The position numbers and the translations under genes are program-made. Of a DNA stretch of 64,000 nucleotides, positions 22,993 to 34,439 are shown piece after piece (position 1 is the first letter of the stretch; the number at the start of each line of letters is the position of its first letter). The stretch spans positions 21,369,953-21,433,952 of the forward strand of contig NC_084499.1 in NCBI RefSeq assembly GCF_030035675.1, written 5' to 3'. The DNA comes from Rhineura floridana (lineage: Eukaryota > Chordata > Lepidosauria > Squamata > Rhineuridae). The notes beneath the pieces are model-generated. The model was not told the DNA's origin and searched no databases. It saw only the letters and a program-made list of their open reading frames with translations.

Positions 22993-23480
22993 TAGGAATG
23001 GGCGAATCTGATAATGTCTATTTCTCTTAGTTTCACATTTTTCCAAACTTAAATTCTGTTTTCCACATTACCACATCAGTTCGCTTTTTTTTTAAGTACT
23101 GAAAATTCACCAGCATTTTAGTGCAAAATACTGGTGAATTTTAGTTTCTCCGGATGTACACTATTTTTAAAAAAAGTGCTCATGAAAATTTATCATTATT
23201 TTAGTGTGAATTTCCCTTAACATACACCTTTTGGGATGCAGTTTTGCCTAATATACACATTTTTGCAAAGCAATGTTCCCGAATATAATGTGAATATATC
23301 CATTACCCTAATGAATGCACTTTGTACACATTACATGACTGGAGGAGTGCATTGCAAAATCTGGGCTCCTACTGGGAGGAACGGCGGGATATAAATCTAA
23401 TAAATAAATAAATCTGGAGAAGTGTGAATTTCGCAAGATGGCTGTGTTTTGGATTCACGTATTGCTTCAAAAAGTGCAGG
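22993..23480 (+). mobile_element. TAGGGATGGG-family hAT-like MITE with LINE-tail insertion
   Basis: Starts CTAGGAATGGGCGAATCTG. A LINE-like tail (GGGCTCCTACTGGGAGGAAC, then AATAAATAAATAA) interrupts it at 23,361-23,413. Confidence 0.65.
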
Positions 23481-23689
23481 TTAGGTTTCAGGTGTGGGGT
23501 GTGTTCGCACATGTTCTGCATGTTAAAATTATATAAAAAATTTATTCCATAAGGGGAAAAAAAGTCCAAATTAGGCAAGTTCACATTTAAAAACAAAAGG
23601 AATAAAATGTCTCCCCCACTCCCTGTTTACAGCATCCATGAATCAGCCTTCCTCCCTCCCTCCCAGAAACATGAGCAAATAAATCCGCA

Positions 23690-24255
23690 TTTCCTTAATT
23701 ACATCTTTATCCCACCTTTCCTGCAAGGAGTGCAGAGCAGTGCACACACAGACATCTCTCTTCACCACCACCCCATTTTATCTTCCCAGCAACCCTGTGA
23801 GGTATGTGAGGCTGAGGGAGAGACTTAATGTCACTTAATCAGCTTCAAAGCTGAATGGGGATTTGAACCCTGGACACCCCAGTCCCAATCTGGCACTACA
23901 GCCGAGCATTCCTCCAACCTGGTGCCCTCTAAGGACTGCAGCGTCCAGCATCCCTGCCCTTTGGACATGCTATGGCTGGGGCTGATGGGAGTTGCAGCTC
24001 AACACAATTTTATTCGTTTATTTTATTATGATGCTCGTCTCTCACCTTTCCTCCATGGATCTCATGGTGACCCACAAACATGGTTCTCCCCCTCCTGATT
24101 TTATCCTCACAACAACCCTGTGAGGTAGGTTAGGCTGAGAGACAGACACTGACCTCCAAGGTCACCCAGTGACCTTCATGGCTGAGCAGGGATTTGAACC
24201 CAGGTCTCCCAGGTCCCAGTCCAAGACCCTAACCACAACACCACACTGGTTTTCC
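23690..24255 (-). mobile_element. Two tRNA-derived SINEs around a palindromic MITE
   Basis: Minus copies at 23,690-23,910 (GATTTGAACCCTGGACACCC) and 24,010-24,255 (CAGGGATTTGAACCCAGGTC). Between them at 23,915-24,005 lies GGGGCTGATGGGAGTTGC of the palindromic family. Confidence 0.65.
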
Positions 24256-24297
24256 AAATAGTTTTATGCTAGTTGGTTTTCAAAGCCAGAATCCAAT

Positions 24298-24612
24298 GTA
24301 GGAACACAGGAAGTTGCCTTCAAACTCAATCAGACCATCGGGTCCATCTAGCTCATTATCATCTACACTGACCGGCAGCAGCTCTCCAGGGCTTCTGATG
24401 GGAGCCTCTCCCAGCCTTACCTGGAGATGCCATTGGGGATTGAACCAGGGACTGACTTTCTGCGTGGACATCAAGTGCTGTATCACTGAGCTACAGCCCT
24501 TCTCTTATGAATAAAGTAAGATCCTAGTCCTCATCGTTCTGAATAAAGGGCTGCATTTATAAGAAGCTGCATGCAAAGCAGGTGCTCTGCCACTGAGCTA
24601 TGATCCTTGGAG
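24298..24612 (-). mobile_element. tRNA-derived SINE plus linker and a fragment
   Basis: Minus SINE 24,298-24,508, linker AGTCCTCATCGTTCTGAATA, then a short box-A/B fragment at 24,565-24,605. Confidence 0.7.
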
Positions 24613-25109
24613 GATTGAATCAATCAGTGGGCCCTAGATCTGGGAAGATTGCTCTGTGGAATATCTAGCTGGCTCCTACAATCTAGACTCTAGAGAAACG
24701 TTTGTACCCTGCATCATAGGACCAGTTCAACAAAGGCGTTTGAACATCCTTTCCTCATTTTGCAGAGTCACTTCCCTAGCCCAGAATCCAGATTCCCTGA
24801 ATCCAGACCAGCCTGCTCTTTTTTCAGGCGTCTGGAAAACCAATAATAATAAAGATAACAATAATAACCAAAAGTGCTGCTGCAGAAGACCCTTTTCCTC
24901 ACTGAAAACAAACCAGCTCCAAATGCAATTTTATTGCTCAGCTGGACATCCCTTGCTTCTGCTTCTGAACAGATGTGATGGTGACATTCATATAAATTAT
25001 CCTGGTGGAACGAGGGAGAATTAATTAAAAAAGATCCCTCCACATTAGCCAGCGTGGTCTCTCTCTTCTCTCAGGGTGATAAAGATGTCCCATGATGGAA
25101 TTCTTCACA

Positions 25110-25805
25110 GAATCCCCCTCCAGCCTCAGTCTGTCCTCAGCTGGCCCCCACTTGCCTGCCTTCTAGCTTACAACTAGCCCAGGGGGTGGCCCTGCCTGTC
25201 ATCTCCTTAGCCTCAGGGTGGCCCCATGTAGGACTCAGTAGGGAGGATGAGGATGGGGGCAAAACTAGCATGAGTTGGCTCCACCTGTCATTGGTTCTGC
25301 CTCCGCATATCATTGGCTCTAAAGATGGGAGAGAAACTCAGTTCAGTTTGCATTTGAAGCCAAATTTATCAAATTTATCAAATTTGCACTTTCTGAAAGA
25401 GCCATGCTTTGAAATTCGCTCTTATCTGAATTTTGCGATGCAATTCTCCAACCAAGCAATGTTCACAAAGACGTATATAGGCAGAAATGTGCATAAAATG
25501 AATATCTTAGTGAAAATAACATACATGAATGCATTATATTAGGAGAAATAAATGCCAAATTGCTGCAGAAATGTGGAGAGCTGAATTTAAGACTAGAAAA
25601 ACGAGAGAACCAAATCTCTGCATTGAGCAGGGGGTTGGACTTGATGGCCTTATAGGCCCCTTCCAACTCTACTATTCTATGATTCTATGATGCTAACTGG
25701 CTCTGGCTCCACCTCCTGTTGGCCTCTCTGCCGCCTACCCAACCAGTCCCAGTGGGCACTGGGCACCAGTCACCAATGACTGAATGGTGGCCCATCCTCT
25801 AAAAG
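25110..25805 (+). mobile_element. CAGTGGAGGCT-family hAT-like element split by later insertions
   Basis: Left part 25,110-25,322 and right part ~25,693-25,800 align with 16,902-17,201. A TAGGGATGGG-family MITE (minus, 25,323-25,615) and a CR1-like 3' end (25,616-25,692, with TTCTATGATTCTATGA) lie between. Confidence 0.6.
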
Positions 25806-25814
25806 TATTCTAAT

Positions 25815-26080
25815 CCTCATGTTTCTGAAGGAAGGGCTGAATTAAATAGGAACGTCAGAATCTGCCTTATGTCGTCAGACTATTGGTCCATCTATCGGAG
25901 TACCATAAACAGACTGGCACCTGTCGGGGATGCTCTACGTTGGATTCCTGCATTGAGCAGAGGGTTGGACTCAATGGCCTTTTAGGCCCCTTCCAACTCA
26001 CCTGTTCTATGATTCTATGGCAGAAAGTGTCCAGGGTTTCAGGCAGGGGTTCCCCAGCCCTGACTGATGGCATGATATAA
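25815..26080. repeat. tRNA-SINE linker and 5' end (minus) around a CR1-like 3' end (plus)
   Basis: 25,815-25,920 is SINE-like. 25,945-26,020 has GGGTTGGACTCAATGGCCTT and ends in TTCTATGATTCTATGG, like avian/reptile CR1 ends. Confidence 0.6.
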
Positions 26081-26387
26081 CAAGACAACTAAAATCAGAT
26101 GACCTGCAGTAAAATTAGCTGGGGGAAACACTCCCCTATCCCCTTGCCAATTTAATTGCCATTCCAATGTGCACTGCTAAAGAGATGGAAATTCTCTCTC
26201 TCTCTCCCTCCCTCCCTCCCTCTCTCCCTCCCTCCCTCTGGACAAAGATTCCAGTGTGAAAAGACATGGGCTGCTGCAAATCTGAAATAGCCCTGGCAAA
26301 CAGGTTTGCAAAAGCTGTCTTTAGGGTGCATTATCTGCCCAATTATTTTGTTCTTATAACGTCCTGGAGACTGTATCGGAGGCAGAG

Positions 26388-26802
26388 GAATGGGGGAGAT
26401 ATTTGATTCGTTTCACATTTAAATGCAAACTCAACAAGATTGCACTTCCCAAAACAATACGCAAACCGAAACGCAGCCATCCTTCAAAATCTGTTCTTCG
26501 AATTTTGCAATACTGTACAGTTCTCCAGCAAAGCACTGTGTTTAAAAATGCATAGGCTAGAGGAAAGTGTGCAGAGAAATGTATATATTAGCGCAAACAA
26601 CATACCACAATTTATTATATTAAAGGAAATTGCTTTGCAAAACTGTATAGATTAGGCCAAAAGGTGTATATTAGGAGACATTTAAATGAAAATGATGAAT
26701 TCTCAGGAGGACCTTTAAAAATGCAAATTGATGTGGAAATGTGGGGAACTGAACTTAAGGTTGGAAAAATGAGAAACTAAGAGAAACCAAAACTGACATC
26801 TC
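26388..26802 (-). mobile_element. TAGGGATGGG-family hAT-like MITE
   Basis: From GAGGAATGGGGGAGATATTT to CAAAACTGACATCTCTA, with the AT-rich interior in reverse orientation. Confidence 0.65.
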
Positions 26803-27164
26803 TACCAAAATGCTTCCAAATGTAAAAATGAAGCATCTCAGTCCACTTAACCTGTCTCCCCATCTTCTGGACAAGCCGCAATGCTCTTGATAACAGCTCA
26901 CATTGATCTTAATAGGACTGGATGACAGAGACACAGAGAGACAAGCCTTTTTGCATCTAAAGCAAGATTCAGAAGCCCCAGATAGTTTCTGATAAAAGTC
27001 TGACATCGTGTGGCCAGGAGAGATATTGCCAGCAGATTAAGAGACTGTTGTGGATCGGGAGCTTCCTGCCCAGCCTGTCAAAACATCCCCAAATGTGCTT
27101 TGTTGTGTTGTTTGCCTGCCCAGGAAGGTGATATCCGGCCTGTTCTGGATGGGGCTACTCTCTC

Positions 27165-27300
27165 ACAGTGGTAGCCAATGTGGTGTCCTCCTAATGTTGT
27201 TGGACTACAACTCCCATCAGCCCCTGCCAGTATGTCTGGGTGTGATGGGAGTTGAACTCCAGAAATAGCTGGAGGGCACCACGTTGGCTACTCTGCCCTA
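27165..27300. mobile_element. Palindromic ACTCCCATCA-type MITE
   Basis: GTTGGACTACAACTCCCATC and the inverted GATGGGAGTTGAACTCC; outer arms GTAGCCAATGTGGTG and CACCACGTTGGCTAC are complementary. Confidence 0.8.
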
Positions 27301-27539
27301 AAGGATCGTGCTCGTTCCTGGGGTGCTCATTGACCCAGACTTGCCCCTGAGGGTGGCCAGTGTGGCATGAAGAGAGAGAGAGAGAGAGACTGTCTGTGGA
27401 AACTCATCTCCTGCTAACCCAACTGTCCCCTTTGAGCGGTTCATTACTTTTGTCTGGGGCTTGACTTGGCTCACCTGTTACCTGACACAGACTATGTTCT
27501 GCCCACTAGATCAGGGACAGGCAAATGTCCAGCTTTTCA

Positions 27540-28000
27540 GTTCTACTTTGGCTTCCACCAGAACCACACACAACTGTAAAATATTTTAACTATATTTTAC
27601 AATATTTTTAACTGTGTTTTCAGAATGTTTTTAGTTGTGTTTCTGTTTTGGAATGTTTTAAACTGTTTTTAGCAGGTTTTTCTTTTTCTTGTTAAATTGT
27701 TTTATTTCTGCAAAGACATCCAGTACCTCTGAGCTATGACCCTTCCCCTAAAAGTAAGGTAAGATTCTAGTCCTCATGGTTCTGAATAAAGGGCTGGGCT
27801 ATATAGGGACATAGGAAGCTGCCTTCTGCCAAATCAGACCATTGGTCCATCTACCTCAGTATTGTCTGCACTGACTGGCAGCAGCTCTCCAGGGTTTCAG
27901 TCTTTTCCAGCGCTGCCTGCAGAAGTCAGGAATTGAACCTGGGACCTTCCCCATGCAAAGCAAATGCTCTACCCACTGAGCAACAGCTCCTTCCCTTAAT
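27540..28000. repeat. LINE 3' UTR (plus) and tRNA-derived SINE (minus)
   Basis: The LINE-like T-rich 3' UTR is at 27,540-27,720. The SINE, with linker AGTCCTCATGGTTCTGAATA, is at 27,718-27,995. Confidence 0.65.
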
Positions 28001-28499
28001 TTATTTTTAAAACCAACTGGAAGTACACAAAAAACAAAATAAACCTTGCTTGTATCTCCTGCACACCATGTAGAGATCTGCCAGGAGATCCTGAATTACA
28101 TTCTGCCCAGCCTTGCAGTACCCTGTACCAGTTCTTAAACGCAAACAGGTGCGATTTCTAGGCAGGGTTGGCTTAAGAGGTTTCGTCGCTGGAGGCAAAA
28201 GACAAGATGGTGCCCCCAAATGTCATTCCATGTACAGAAGCAGACTGGGCTGGCAGCTGGATCTTAATTCAAGGCTGGCGACAAGAGTGCCCTCCTCTCC
28301 ATCGCACCTGAGTGCAGCAGGGTAGTTACAAGGGGGTGCACACAGACCTCTCCGTCAACAGAAGTGTAGTCAGTGGGGGTTTCAAGATAAAACAGGCAGG
28401 GGGCTGACACTGTCTCTTCCCCCTCCCCAACTGCTGGTACCTAAGCCAGTTGCCTCAGTTTGCCTAATGATAGGGCAGGCCCTCTCTTGATTACAACCT

Positions 28500-28855
28500 T
28501 GCAATATTATCCTGTGTCAGCTCTATCATTAGGCAAACTGTGGCAAGAGGTCCTCCTGCTGATACCATCTCATCAAGAGGTCCACTCTGCACATTGTAGG
28601 AAACGGTGTGATGGCACCTACTTTTTGGAACTTCCTCCTTAAATAGTAGGCAGGCTCTGTCTCTGTTGTCTTCTCCACACCTACTGAAGACCTCTTCCTC
28701 TTCCAAAAAGCCTTTTCAGTAGAGACTTTTATCCCAGACTGCATCTTCATTAGACCCGTTTTTAAAGATGGTTTAATTGCTTTATCATTTGCATGTTTGC
28801 CATCCTGGGCTCCTTTGGGAGGATAAATTTAACAAATAAGTAAATAAATAAGGGT
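28500..28855 (+). repeat. L2/CR1-clade LINE, ORF2 end and 3' UTR
   Basis: Same layout as 4,735-5,112: AGCCTTTTCAGTAGAGACTT, T-rich UTR, CATCCTGGGCTCCTTTGGGA, and an AAATAAATAAAT tail. Confidence 0.65.
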
Positions 28856-28859
28856 TCCC

Positions 28860-29860
28860 AACCCATGAGAAAGATGGTTGCCACAACACCTGACCATATT
28901 AAACTGGCATTCACTGCAATTTTCCCCCCCATTTCTTGGCTCCACAAAACCTGCCCACCTCTGCCAAACTGGAACTTTACAACAGACCTATTACAAGCCC
29001 TTAAAATAGAGCCGAAATTCAGGGAATGTAATTGGAAACAAAACTTGACGTGCTCTGCCCTCTGGGAAGCCCTTCCAGCGAACAGAGTGAAACACGAGGC
29101 TTTGCAGAGGCACAAGCAAAGCCGTGGATGCTTTAAAAGAAGAGGCGAAAAGTGGAAAAATTATTGGACCCTGGGCAACAAGTCCCCTTGCAAACCCTGC
29201 CAAAGTTGCCTCTCATTTCCCGTTCTCTCTCGGCCTCAAAGGAACCAGGGGTATCTGAGACGCCCCCGCTCAAGCTCCCAGAATCAATAGCTCTTTCCCA
29301 GTAGCCTAATCACAGCTAATGTGATGTGGAGGCCCAATCTCTCTCACTTGGCCACCAGCCCTAGTCAAAACTGGTACAATCTCAGTGGAAACAGCTCATT
29401 TAGAAGCCACCTATGTTTTCCTTTGATTCCAGTAATTTAAACAAGGATGCCAGCTATTAACGTGAGCTAGCTTAATTATCAGTCCCTGTGGCTCTGGGCA
29501 GGGATTATTTGGAATGGGAGGGGGAGAATTATCTAACTGAACAATTGGGCTTCTTTTGCTCAAGAGCTTGTGGCTCCTATGATGTAAAGCAACTCTGCAG
29601 GAATTATTCAGACCCACAAGATTGACCAAAAGGAAGCCTTTGGCACCTAGGGCAGAATGTCTCATTCTGAAAAGCTCTGCTTTTTTTCCTTATCTTTTTT
29701 TCTAAAGCATGTTTCCAATATACTTGCTTTATTAATTTACCACAAAGGTTTGAGAAGTCCCACCTGAGAAATTATATTAGAGGTTCATGTCTGTTGTGGC
29801 CAGACATGTATTTCCTAAACTTCCTAAATGAATTCAGGCAGCTTCAGCAAAATTCACCTC
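28860..29860. other. Unassigned DNA with no recognised repeat
   Basis: One of the longer repeat-poor stretches upstream of PPP1R26. A 141-codon frame (28,865-29,290) and antisense frames exist, but I see no domain or splice pattern. Confidence 0.4.
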
Positions 29861-29866
29861 CTTCCC

Positions 29867-29998
29867 TTGGATCAGCCTTCTCCAACCTACCTCCAGATGC
29901 CTTGGACTACAACTCCCATCAACTCCAGCAGCATGTTGGATGTGCATGATGGGAGTTGGAGTCCAAAACATCAGGAGTGCAACTGGTTAAGAAAGACT
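29867..29998. mobile_element. Palindromic ACTCCCATCA-type MITE
   Basis: TTGGACTACAACTCCCATCA and TGATGGGAGTTGGAGTCC are inverted. Confidence 0.75.
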
Positions 29999-30261
29999 GC
30001 TTTAGATATAATGTTTATTACCCAAAGAAAAAGATGCTAGCTGTCCAGGTACCAGATTCTGACAGGCATTCGTTTCAGCATGCATAGCAAAACTCAAAAA
30101 TGGTTTCAGTCACAGAACTATCTAGGCGTATAGCCGGTCCAAAAATGGCTTTGTGTGAAGCGCAGCCTGAGGAAATGCACTCAGGAAATGTTGAGGAAAT
30201 GTCTCAAACTCAATCGTTCTCCCTAAGTTAGAATTCTCCTGGGAGCAATGGCTTCCTGATG

Positions 30262-30266
30262 GTTCA

Positions 30267-30300
<34 letters not shown>

Positions 30301-30760
30301 TTAATTTATGTGTCGCCTCTCTGGCCAACGGCCACTCTAGGCGACGTACAAATCAGTTGCAGTAAATGCAGCACAATAAAATACACATAAAATACAATAT
30401 AACAGGAAACTATAAATAGGAATGATAACAGTTCAGAGTAATAGGCAGTTAGTCCTGAAAATTAACCCTCCCCGGAAGTCCCAAAGGCCTGTCTGAAAAG
30501 CCAGGTCTTCAAGGCTTTGCGGAATACATTCAGGGAAGAAGCCCAATTGCGGGTTCTTTTTCCCTCTCCTGAGGTCACACAGACACACACATTCAGGAAC
30601 AGGGGCCACATTATATAGCTTAACTTCAGAACTGAGCTCAACTTTGTCCAGTTACTGATTTGCATGTCCCGGTACCCTCTTCGTTTCACAGCCGTAATGC
30701 ACCGTATGGTCTGTTGGTTGCAACTGACTTTCCAGGCTAAATTCAAGGTGCATTACAACA
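30262..30760 (-). repeat. L2/CR1-type LINE 3' end with (AAT)n
   Basis: (AAT)n at 30,268-30,302, then GTGTCGCCTCTCTGGCCAAC and CTGTCTGAAAAGCCAGGTCT in reverse LINE order. Confidence 0.6.
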
Positions 30761-30764
30761 GCTA

Positions 30765-31030
30765 TGTGGAATCTTTGGCCCTCCAGAAGTTGCTGGACTA
30801 CAGCTCCCATCAGCAAGCATGGCCAGTGCCCAGGGATGGATGACAGGAGTTGTAATGCGGGAAACTTTCGGCCCTTCAGATGTAGCCAGAATCTACGTTT
30901 CTTTATTGGGGATAGCCAGCCTACTGCTCCCCAGATGTTGTGGACTCCAATTCCCATCAGCCCCAGCTGGCATGTAAGGTGATACAAGTTGTAGTCCACA
31001 ACATCTGGAGGGCAACGTGTTGGCTTACTA
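30765..31030. mobile_element. Two palindromic ACTCCCATCA-type MITEs
   Basis: Copies at 30,765-30,875 (CTACAGCTCCCATCAGC / GACAGGAGTTGTAATGC) and 30,910-31,030 (CCCCAGATGTTGTGGACTCC / GTAGTCCACAACATCTGG). Confidence 0.7.
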
Positions 31031-31199
31031 GTGCCTTATGCAGTCCAGGGTATCTGAGAGGGAACCTTCTGGAATCTGTACACGCACGCTGCAATTTAAG
31101 ACCAGGAGATGACGCTCTTCTTCAGGTGATCTCTCCTTAGGAGATACCAGAGGGAAGCGCCTTTGTGGAATTCTCTCCTAAAAGTAATGCACCAGAAAT

Positions 31200-31395
31200 C
31201 TGGGAAAGTCAGCAGCCCAGAGTATTTCCTTTGTGTGCAGAAGGTCCCAGGTTCAACCCCCCACATTTTCAAGCAGGGCTGGAAATGTCCACTCTGAAAT
31301 CCTGGAGAGCTGCTGCCTGTCAGTGTAGACGACACTTGAGCTAAATGGACCAACGGTCTGATTCAGCAGAAGGCAACTTCCTTTGTTCCTATGTG
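31200..31395 (+). mobile_element. tRNA-derived SINE
   Basis: TGTGCAGAAGGTCCCAGGTT through GAAGGCAACTTCCTTTGTTC. The A-box end is degenerate. Confidence 0.65.
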
Positions 31396-31566
31396 CTTTC
31401 AGCCCTTTTAGGCCCTAAAATTTAGGGGGACCTGAAAATCATTGGCTTCCTCAGGCCTTCATTGCTTATCCTGACAAGACTCAGTGTTGTAGATTTGGCC
31501 TCCAACGTTTACTGATCTTCGTTGCTGATGTTTTATGGATCCGATTTCATATTTTACTGCTGGCAC

Positions 31567-31865
31567 GGGGAATCCTTGGCCCTCAAGATGTTGCTGAACA
31601 ACAAATTCCTATCAGCCCTGGCCACGGTCCATGCTTGCTGGGGCTGATGGGAGCTGTACTTAGGAACATAGGAAGCTGCCTTATACAGTACTGTCTACAC
31701 TGGCTGACAGCAGCTCTCCGGGGTTTCAAACAAGGAGTTTCTCCCAGCCCTATCCGGAGATGTCGGGCATTGAACCTGGGACCTTCTGCATGCAAAGCAG
31801 GTGCTCTGCCACTGAGGGTCTCCTAACAACTCCCAGCAACATCTGGAGGGCCAAACATTCCCCAC
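31567..31865. mobile_element. Palindromic MITE with a tRNA-SINE inserted
   Basis: MITE halves at 31,567-31,661 and 31,826-31,865 (CTCCCAGCAACATCTGG). The minus SINE at 31,662-31,822 separates them. Confidence 0.65.
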
Positions 31866-31869
31866 AACG

Positions 31870-32675
31870 GTTTTACCGTATTCTTTCTTTTTTCCCCAAA
31901 AAATATTTTATTGAGGGTTGTGCAAAGTTACAAATATTACTACGCATATAAAATAGAACAAGGAGAAATTTATACCTTAGCCATGTTCCTGTGTAGTTTG
32001 CTGTGTTCTATCGCTGCTGTTCTGAGGCACCTTGAAGACTTTTTTTGGGGGGGGGGTCAAAATTGCAAGTATAAACCTACAAACAAATATGCATGTAAAT
32101 TCATGTCCATATTTGATGTGTTTGCTGAGGAAAATGGGTTTCACACTGCGGTTTTTCTGTAGTAATATCCAAGATTTGGAGCAGTGCAGAGATTCTGACC
32201 GGCAGAAGGTTTTGTTGACCTGGCTGTCTTTAACAATATCCTGTCAGATATAACAGCAATCCTGAAAGGAAACAATTCAAACAACAGGGTCATTCCAAAA
32301 CACTACCCATCATATTCTGTTATCACTGGCGCTGGGAAAGAGACAGTGATCCATGTGAAAGGTTTTGACAAGGAGGCACTCCTGAAAAATCCGTCTGGAT
32401 TGAGCCTCATCTGTTTGTAACCCTGGAAAAGAAGTGTAGCATATAGTCAGCACACCCTGGCAGGCAGCCATTCCTGCCAAAAAAATCTGCTGATTTTGCT
32501 ACCCTCCAGGCACAAAAGATTTTGACAGTCAATCATTCTTGACCATTTCTCCAGCACAAAACCCACTTTAGATAATTGACTTTTGCCCAAGGCAAAAGAT
32601 GATAATGATCCGAGGGAGCAGATTAGGGCAGCTTGCAATTTCAGGTAGAAACAATATCCATCTGATATGCTAGAT
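31870..32675. other. Unassigned DNA
   Basis: Starts with TTTTATTGAGGG, reminiscent of reversed LINE 3' ends, but I cannot name a family. No gene seen. Confidence 0.4.
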
Positions 32676-33036
32676 CAGTGGTTCCCAAACTCCCACCACC
32701 CACCCCACGCCCCAGACCACTTGAAAATTGCCGGTGATCATGGCGGACCACTTAATGATTTTTCTGCCTGTTGTTTCGCAATTGTAATGCACGGTGCTAG
32801 ATGCTGCATGATTTTTCATTGTATTTTTATTGCTTCTTTTGCTTCCTTATTGCGTTACAATTTGCATCCCATAGAATTCAAATTGTAATATTATTATAAT
32901 TCAACAGCAGAAAGAAAAGAAGCAATCAAATACAATGAAAAATCATTATGAATATTTAACGTGGACATGCCACAGACCACATGAATGAAGCTCACAGACC
33001 ACTGGTGGTCCACGGACCACAGTTTGAGAGCCTCTG
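32676..33036. mobile_element. hAT-like foldback element, CAGTGGTTCCCAAACT
   Basis: Terminal inverted repeats CAGTGGTTCCCAAACT and AGTTTGAGAGCCTCTG. Further in, TTTTTCATTGTATTT and GCTTCTTTT are mirrored by AAAAGAAGC and AAATACAATGAAAAA, so the element folds on itself. A diverged relative lies in MRPS2 intron 3. Confidence 0.75.
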
Positions 33037-33144
33037 TGCGGCATAATCAGGAAGCCTGCTTGTGGGCTTCCGGAAGGCATTTAGTGGGCTGCTGTGGAAA
33101 ACAGGATACTGGGTCAGATGGACCTTTACTGGTCTCTCCTTATG

Positions 33145-33420
33145 CTGCTGCTATTGTTATTATTATTACTATTACCCACCCTTCACCCAGAGATCCCAGG
33201 GCAGATTACAACAATTTTAAAACACATAATTAAAACAGTTTAAAGCAACCTAACATCATAGAATATAGGATGGGTAATAAAAACATACATCTCGGGTGTC
33301 AAAGGCCAGGGTAAAGAGGTGCAGCCTCTTCATTACAGGCAGCCATGAAGCAAGAGCAGGTGAAGCCTCCCCCCCCCCGCAATGCTGAACTGCCAGGCCA
33401 GGAAAGGCTTCACATGTGGT
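33145..33420 (-). repeat. L2-type LINE 3' end, minus orientation
   Basis: TATTATTATTACTATTACCC, then ATCCCAGGGCAGATTACAAC. Confidence 0.55.
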
Positions 33421-33634
33421 ACATTTCCGCAAACACAAGCCTCCTTTTCACAACTTCCTTCTCCCAGTTTTGCACAAAAGAAAGATGCTTTGAGGGGGAA
33501 TTAGAGTGAAAGAAGGAAAAGAAAGATGGAGCCAAAACTTTGAGGGCAAGTGAGGAAAAGACAGACATGGCAAGCCCAGAGAAAGAAAAAGAGGAGGGCA
33601 GAAAAGGTCAGAGAGGCAAAAGAACATCACAAGA

Positions 33635-33965
33635 GCTCTGCGGCAGCTGGATCAGGCCCAAGGGGCCCATCTCGTCCAGGATCCTGCTCTCACAGTGGCC
33701 AACCAGATGCCCATTACGCACTCTCGTCACTGCCATTCCCAGCAACTGGCATGCAGAGGCCTTCTGCTTGTGACATGGGAAGAACGCAGCCATCGTGGCT
33801 AGCAGCCACTGACAGCCCCATCCTCCATGAATCCGTCTAATCCTCTTCTAATGCCATCCAAATTGGTGGCCACCACTGCCTCCTGTGGGAACAATTTGCT
33901 CAGTTGGGGGGAGGGTCCCCTTTGCTTTGCCTATAAACCTTCCAACATTCAGTTTCACTGGAAAG
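33635..33965 (-). repeat. CR1-like LINE 3' end
   Basis: CAGCTGGATCAGGCCCAAGG through CATCCAAATTGGTGGCCACC to AACATTCAGTTTCACTGGA. Confidence 0.65.
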
Positions 33966-34012
33966 AATGCAGGAAAGGAAAGGAAAGGAAAGGAAAGGAA
34001 AGGAAAGGAAAG
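33966..34012. repeat. (AAAGG)n microsatellite
   Basis: About nine AAAGG units just upstream of the PPP1R26 GC island. Confidence 0.9.
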
Positions 34013-34234
34013 GGAGGAGTGGGAAGGAAAGCACTTTGAGGGAAACTGAAGCACAGCAGAAGAAAGAAAGAAAAAGGGCATTTGGGGGTAAACTGAGGCA
34101 GAGCTAAGAAAGCTAGGAACAGAAGAACACCAAAGAAAGAAACTGAAATAAAATTGGAAAGGACGAGCAGGCACTCTGAAGGAAAGAGAAAAGAAAGGTA
34201 AGAAGAAAAGCAGCTGGACAGCCATCTGTCATGA

Positions 34235-34326
34235 ATGCTTTGATTTGGATTCCTGCATTGCGCAGGGGGTTGGACTGGATGGCCTTGTAGGCCCCTTCCA
34301 ACTCTACTATTCTATGATTCTATGAA
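34235..34326 (+). repeat. CR1-like LINE 3' terminus
   Basis: GGGGGTTGGACTGGATGGCC, then CCCCTTCCAACTCTACTATT and ending ATTCTATGATTCTATGA. Confidence 0.75.
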
Positions 34327-34439
34327 AATAAGACACCTTTAGGAAGGAACAGAGGCACAGGCACCTTGAGGGAAACTGAGGCAGAGGGAGATAACAGAAG
34401 TGGGGGTGGGGAGAGAGACCCCTAAGTGTCTGCCTGTGG

